Positions 60,818 through 64,000 of a stretch of DNA of 64,000 nucleotides are shown one piece after another; within the stretch, counting starts at the first letter, position 1, and the number at the start of each line of letters is the position of its first letter. This DNA comes from Streptomyces sp. A012304 (GTDB lineage Bacteria > Actinomycetota > Actinomycetes > Streptomycetales > Streptomycetaceae): assembly GCF_026008495.1 (NCBI RefSeq), contig NZ_BQUN01000137.1:57767-121766 (forward strand), given 5' to 3'. Both the position numbers and the translations under genes were made by a program. The notes below the pieces were generated by a model. That model worked only from the letters and a program-made list of their open reading frames with translations, ran no database searches and had not been told where the DNA came from.

Positions 60818-61924
60818 CTACAGCGCGAGCAGCTCCTTGGTCGTGATGGTGAGTAGCTCGGGTCCGCCGTCCGCCTCGGGGCGTACGACGAGCGTGTCAT
60901 CGATCCGGACACCGCCCCGGCCCGGGAGGTGGACCCCCGGTTCGACGGTGACCGGCACGCAAGCGTCCAGTTTACCCATGGCCGCGGGACCCAACTGCGG
61001 GTCCTCGTCGATTTCGAGTCCTACCCCGTGCCCGGTCAGCGCCGGAAGGCGTTCCGCGTACCCCGCGGAGTCCAGCACCTGGCGTGCGGCACGGTCCACG
61101 TCACGGTAGGCGGCGCCGGGCGTCAGACTCTCGCGGCCGGCCCGCTGCGCGGCGAACACCAGGTCGAACAGCTCGACCTGCCAGTCCGCCGGGGAGGTGC
61201 CGATGACGAAGGTGCGGCCGATCTCGCAGCGGTAGCCGCGGTAGGTGGCCCCCAGGCAGACGGAGAGGAAGTCGCCTTCCTCGACCCGCCGGTCGGTGGG
61301 CCGGTGCCCGCGCCGGCCGGAGTTCGGTCCGGTGCCGACGGAGGTGGGGAAGGCGGGACCGTCGGCACCGTGGTCGACGAGCCGCCGCTCCAGCTCCAGG
61401 GCGAGGTGGCGTTCGGTGCGGCCCACGAGGATGGACTCCAGCAGCTCGCCCAGAGCCTGGTCGGCGATCTCGGCGCCGATGCGCAGGCAGGAGATCTCCT
61501 CCTCGTCCTTGACGACCCTGAGCTGTTCGACCGCGCCGCCCAGGTCGGCCAGGCGCAGCCGTGGGGCGACGGAGCGCAGCGCGCGGTGGCGGGCGACCGT
61601 CACATGGTGCTCCTCGACCGCGAGGGAGTCGGCGCCCTGGTCGGCGACGAGGCCGGCGGCGGTCACGGCGGGGTCGCCGCCGGCGCGGGGCAGGGTGTGC
61701 ACCCGCAGTTTCTCGTCCGGTCGGCCCTGGCCCGGGCGGTCGTCGGGCGGGCCGGCGCAGACCAGCAGGTCCTCGCGGTTGCCCAGCAGGAGGACGGCGC
61801 CTCGGGGCGCCGCGCCCGCGAGGTATCTCACGTTGGCGGGGCGGGAGATCAGCGCTGCCGCGTTGCCGGACGCGTTGCAGCGCTCCCTCAGCCTCATGCG
61901 GCGGGTCGCGTACACCTCTGACAT
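60818..61924 (-). CDS. aminopeptidase-P-like (M24B) protein with altered metal ligands
   Basis: A 368-residue M24 'pita-bread' protein from ATG 61924 (MSEVYATRRMRLRERCNASG). The N-terminal creatinase-like domain is residues 1-135; the M24 domain is 140-368. Of the five usual metal ligands (Asp, Asp, His, Glu, Glu), the segments read LSVCLGATYRGYRCEIGRTF, where Cys and Glu stand at the two Asp positions; LTGHGVGLEIDEDPQL, with His kept; TVEPGVHLPG, with Glu kept; and GGVRIDDTLVV, with Asp at the last Glu. Peptidase activity is therefore doubtful. It lies 50 bases above efp, where X-Pro peptidases are commonly found. Confidence 0.88.
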   Translation of the reverse strand: MSEVYATRRMRLRERCNASGNAAALISRPANVRYLAGAAPRGAVLLLGNREDLLVCAGPPDDRPGQGRPDEKLRVHTLPRAGGDPAVTAAGLVADQGADSLAVEEHHVTVARHRALRSVAPRLRLADLGGAVEQLRVVKDEEEISCLRIGAEIADQALGELLESILVGRTERHLALELERRLVDHGADGPAFPTSVGTGPNSGRRGHRPTDRRVEEGDFLSVCLGATYRGYRCEIGRTFVIGTSPADWQVELFDLVFAAQRAGRESLTPGAAYRDVDRAARQVLDSAGYAERLPALTGHGVGLEIDEDPQLGPAAMGKLDACVPVTVEPGVHLPGRGGVRIDDTLVVRPEADGGPELLTITTKELLAL

Positions 61925-61989
61925 GAGACGAGCGTAGAAGCGGTGGCTGGATCCCGCCGGTCGGGAGCGGCTAAGTGGGGGTGCGGGCC

Positions 61990-62100
61990 TCCCCCGGGTC
62001 GGGACACCCGCCACCCGGGTCAGAGCATCCGCCGGTCACCACTACGCTGGCACCCGCCGGTCACCCCCCACTACGGCGGGCACCCGCCGGTCACCACTTC
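61990..62100. repeat. ~30-bp tandem repeat overlapping a gene 3' end
   Basis: CGCCGGTCACCAC-type units recur at about 62031, 62056 and 62085, separated by CACTACG, CTGGCAC and CGGCGGGCACC blocks; the last copy contains the stop codon and final codons of the P-loop gene at 62091. Confidence 0.75.
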
Positions 62101-63002
62101 GGCGGGCTGGCGATCGCCCGCGCCAGGACGTCGTCCAGGACGCGCGCCGTCGTCGGCACGTCCAGCTGGGAGTTGTCGATGATCGGGAGGCCGGAGCCGT
62201 ACCAGCCGGCCATGCGGCCGTGGATGCGGGCGACCTCCTCGTCGGTGAGACGGCGGTTGCCGGAGCGCTCGGCGTTGCGCTCCAGGACGACTTCCAGGCC
62301 GGGGAGGAGGACGACCGGGAGCAGGCCCGGGCCCACATGGCGTTTCCAGCCACCGAGGCCGACGGCCGGGCGGTCGGGGAAGATCGCGTCGTCGAGGATG
62401 CAGGAGATGCCGTTGGCGAGGAAGTTGCGCGCGGCGAAGCCGCAGGTGCGGCGGGCCAGGCGGTACTGGGCCTCGGAGTGGTCGTTCCACCCGCTCTGCG
62501 GGTCGGCGAAGCCGGAGCGGACCCATTCGCGGACGTCGTCGAGGCTGATGTGGGCGGTGGGTACCCGGCGGTGGTCGGCCCAGAACTTGGCGACGCTGGT
62601 CTTTCCGGCGCCCGCGGGGCCGATGAGCAGCACGGCGAGGGTGGTGCCCGCGGGGTCGGGGGCGGCGGGCGCCGGGGGCGCGCTGGGCACGCCGACGGGG
62701 CCGCCGGGGGGCAGCGGGACATGCCCGGTGATCTCCGTGCCCGGTGGGATGGGGGCGTGCCCCGGGGCCGTGGGATGGGGCGCGGGCGGGACCGGGGGCT
62801 GGGGCGCCGGGGGGAGGGGTCCGGAGTGCGGTGCTCCGGTGAAGCCCGGCGCCGGGTGCGGCGGGGGGACGGGGGCGGTCCGCTGGGGGGGGCTGCCCGG
62901 CTGGTGCGGACCCGGGTGTTGTGCGGCCGGCGACCAGCCGGCGGCCGGACCGTGCCCCGGCTGGTGGGGCGGCGGCAGCGGAGAACCCACTGCGTGCTGC
63001 AT
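62091..63002 (-). CDS. P-loop (AAA-type) kinase-like protein with proline-rich N-terminus
   Basis: A 303-residue protein from ATG 63002 (MQHAVGSPLPPPHQPGHGPA). Residues 1-120 are Pro/Gly/His-rich and disordered. The C-terminal domain is a P-loop kinase-type ATPase: LLIGPAGAGKTSVAKFWADH (Walker A), HISLDDVREWVRSGFADPQ, RRTCGFAARNFLANGISCIL with DDAIFP (Walker B), and VVLERNAERSGNRRLTDEEV, the lid-like basic region. It resembles small-molecule kinases such as chloramphenicol phosphotransferase-like or gluconate-kinase-like proteins; the substrate is unknown. It lies between aroB and the aminopeptidase-like gene, all on one strand. Confidence 0.85.
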   Translation of the reverse strand: MQHAVGSPLPPPHQPGHGPAAGWSPAAQHPGPHQPGSPPQRTAPVPPPHPAPGFTGAPHSGPLPPAPQPPVPPAPHPTAPGHAPIPPGTEITGHVPLPPGGPVGVPSAPPAPAAPDPAGTTLAVLLIGPAGAGKTSVAKFWADHRRVPTAHISLDDVREWVRSGFADPQSGWNDHSEAQYRLARRTCGFAARNFLANGISCILDDAIFPDRPAVGLGGWKRHVGPGLLPVVLLPGLEVVLERNAERSGNRRLTDEEVARIHGRMAGWYGSGLPIIDNSQLDVPTTARVLDDVLARAIASPPKW

Positions 63003-63078
63003 CCGGTGCCACTCCGTCTCGTACAGGCAATTGGCGCTGGTTGTGGGGGCTCGGGCCCCGCTCTCGCTACTGAACGGT

Positions 63079-63118
63079 ACCGCCCCCGGCCGTCGTTTGG
63101 TGAACGGCCGGGGGCGGT
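63079..63118 (-). terminator. aroB terminator
   Basis: ACCGCCCCCGGCCGT (63079-63093) pairs perfectly with 63104-63118 (15 bp, ten-base loop), about 50 bases after the aroB stop. Confidence 0.85.
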
Positions 63119-63169
63119 CCGAAGTGCCCGGTGTGGAAAGCGAATCGGGCGGAAGGGAACCCCGTGGAC

Positions 63170-64000
63170 TTACTGGCCCACTTCGCCGTAGGCGGCGAGC
63201 AGGACCGCCGGGTCGGGGCCCTCCAGGACGGTCGGCTTGGCCAGGCCGTCGAGGACGATGAAGCGCAGCAGGTCGCCGCGCGACTTCTTGTCCACCTTCA
63301 TGGTCTCCAGCAGCTTGGGCCACTGGTCGTAGCGGTAGTACAGCGGCAGGCCCACCGATTCCAGGACCGTGCGGTGACGGTCGGCGGTGGCGTCGTCGAG
63401 GCGGCCGGCCAGGCGGCCCAGTTCGGCGGCGAAGTGCATGCCGACGGAGACGGCGGCGCCGTGCCGCCACTTGTAGCGCTCGTTCTTCTCGATGGCGTGG
63501 GCCAGGGTGTGCCCGTAGTTGAGGATCTCCCTGAGGCCCGATTCCTTCAGGTCGGAGGAGACGACGTCCGCCTTGACCTTGATGGAGCGCTCGATCAGCT
63601 CGGCGGTGTGCGGGCCGGCCGGGGTGCGGGCGGCCTCGGGGTCGGCCTCGATGAGGTCGAGGATGACCGGGTCGGCGATGAAGCCGGCCTTGATGATCTC
63701 GGCGAGCCCGGAGACGTAGTCGTTGACCGGGAGGGAGTCCAGCGCGGCCAGGTCGCACAGCACGCCGGCCGGCGGGTGGAAGGCGCCGACGAGGTTCTTG
63801 CCCTCGGCGGTGTTGATGCCGGTCTTGCCGCCGACGGCCGCGTCCACCATGGCGAGCACGGTCGTCGGGACGGCGATCCAGCGCACCCCGCGCAGCCAGG
63901 TCGCGGCCACGAAGCCGGCCAGGTCGGTGGTCGCGCCGCCGCCGACGCCGACGACGACGTCGGTGCGGGTGAACCCGGACTGGCCGAGCGCCTTCCAGCA
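63170..64000 (-). CDS. aroB: 3-dehydroquinate synthase (5' end beyond window)
   Basis: Second shikimate-pathway enzyme, converting DAHP to dehydroquinate with NAD+ and a divalent metal. The frame is open to the right edge; about 276 residues are visible. Motifs are VVVGVGGGATTDLAGFVAAT (NAD site), VPTTVLAMVDAAVGGKTGIN, NLVGAFHPPAGVLCDL, GLAEIIKAGFI, LREILNYGHTLAHAIEKNER (metal His) and WRHGAAVSVGMHFA (metal His). MKVDKKSRGDLLRFIVLDGL is the conserved C-terminal block. In Streptomyces the aroK and aroC genes usually lie just upstream. Confidence 0.97.
   Translation of the reverse strand, partial: CWKALGQSGFTRTDVVVGVGGGATTDLAGFVAATWLRGVRWIAVPTTVLAMVDAAVGGKTGINTAEGKNLVGAFHPPAGVLCDLAALDSLPVNDYVSGLAEIIKAGFIADPVILDLIEADPEAARTPAGPHTAELIERSIKVKADVVSSDLKESGLREILNYGHTLAHAIEKNERYKWRHGAAVSVGMHFAAELGRLAGRLDDATADRHRTVLESVGLPLYYRYDQWPKLLETMKVDKKSRGDLLRFIVLDGLAKPTVLEGPDPAVLLAAYGEVGQ

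Overview
The window is a high-GC actinobacterial chromosome segment, almost certainly from a Streptomyces. The evidence is third-position GC bias, frequent GTG starts, bldD, an actinobacterial-type integration host factor, an SCO1431-family membrane peptide, a DasR-type chitinase promoter, and a gene order that as far as I remember follows the SCO1422-SCO1494 core region of S. coelicolor. It carries housekeeping genes and I saw no prophage, insertion sequence, CRISPR array, rRNA or tRNA. Both window ends cut through genes (fxsA at the left, aroB at the right).

Layout. 1-8.9 kb: FxsA, polyprenol-phosphate-mannose synthase, an amidohydrolase, an Lrp regulator, two small hypothetical genes, acyl-CoA dehydrogenase, a secreted GH18 chitinase with a DasR-type promoter, and a TetR regulator. 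9-16.5 kb: a small membrane peptide, a Tat-exported C39-like peptidase, a P-loop kinase, a TPR-AAA ATPase with a TTA codon, and a pair of CBS/CNNM membrane proteins. 16.7-21.8 kb: a riboflavin-histidine gene string (ribE-ribM-ribAB-ribH-hisE-hisG) headed by an FMN riboswitch. 21.9-25.6 kb: an orphan chitinase-type promoter, a ROK regulator divergent from an MFS transporter around a clear palindrome, a broken thioesterase and a DUF5995 gene. 25.6-32.4 kb: a DavA/DavB-like amino-acid monooxygenase-amidase pair, an MFS transporter, and an amino-acid permease with an Lrp regulator. 32.5-38.5 kb: GuaB1, barstar, a SorC regulator, rpe and an MMPL transporter. 38.5-48.6 kb: rsmB, fmt, an HTH protein, priA, metK, coaBC, rpoZ, gmk and ihf. 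48.8-58.8 kb: the pyrimidine operon pyrR-pyrB-pyrC-orf-carA-carB-pyrD-pyrF. 59-64 kb: bldD (c-di-GMP-responsive developmental repressor), nusB, efp, an aminopeptidase-P-like gene, a P-loop protein and aroB.

Main points of interest. (1) The davA and amino-acid permease promoters share phased TTGCG half-sites at matching distances from their -10 boxes, which suggests one small regulon run by the neighbouring Lrp protein. (2) A second, nearly identical copy of the chitinase promoter drives no gene and runs straight into a terminator hairpin. (3) Many intergenic gaps hold different short tandem repeats, often starting at the 3' end of a gene. (4) Two gaps hold promoter-to-hairpin units that look like unannotated small RNAs. 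All functional statements rest on reading the sequence and on remembered family knowledge; no database search was run.
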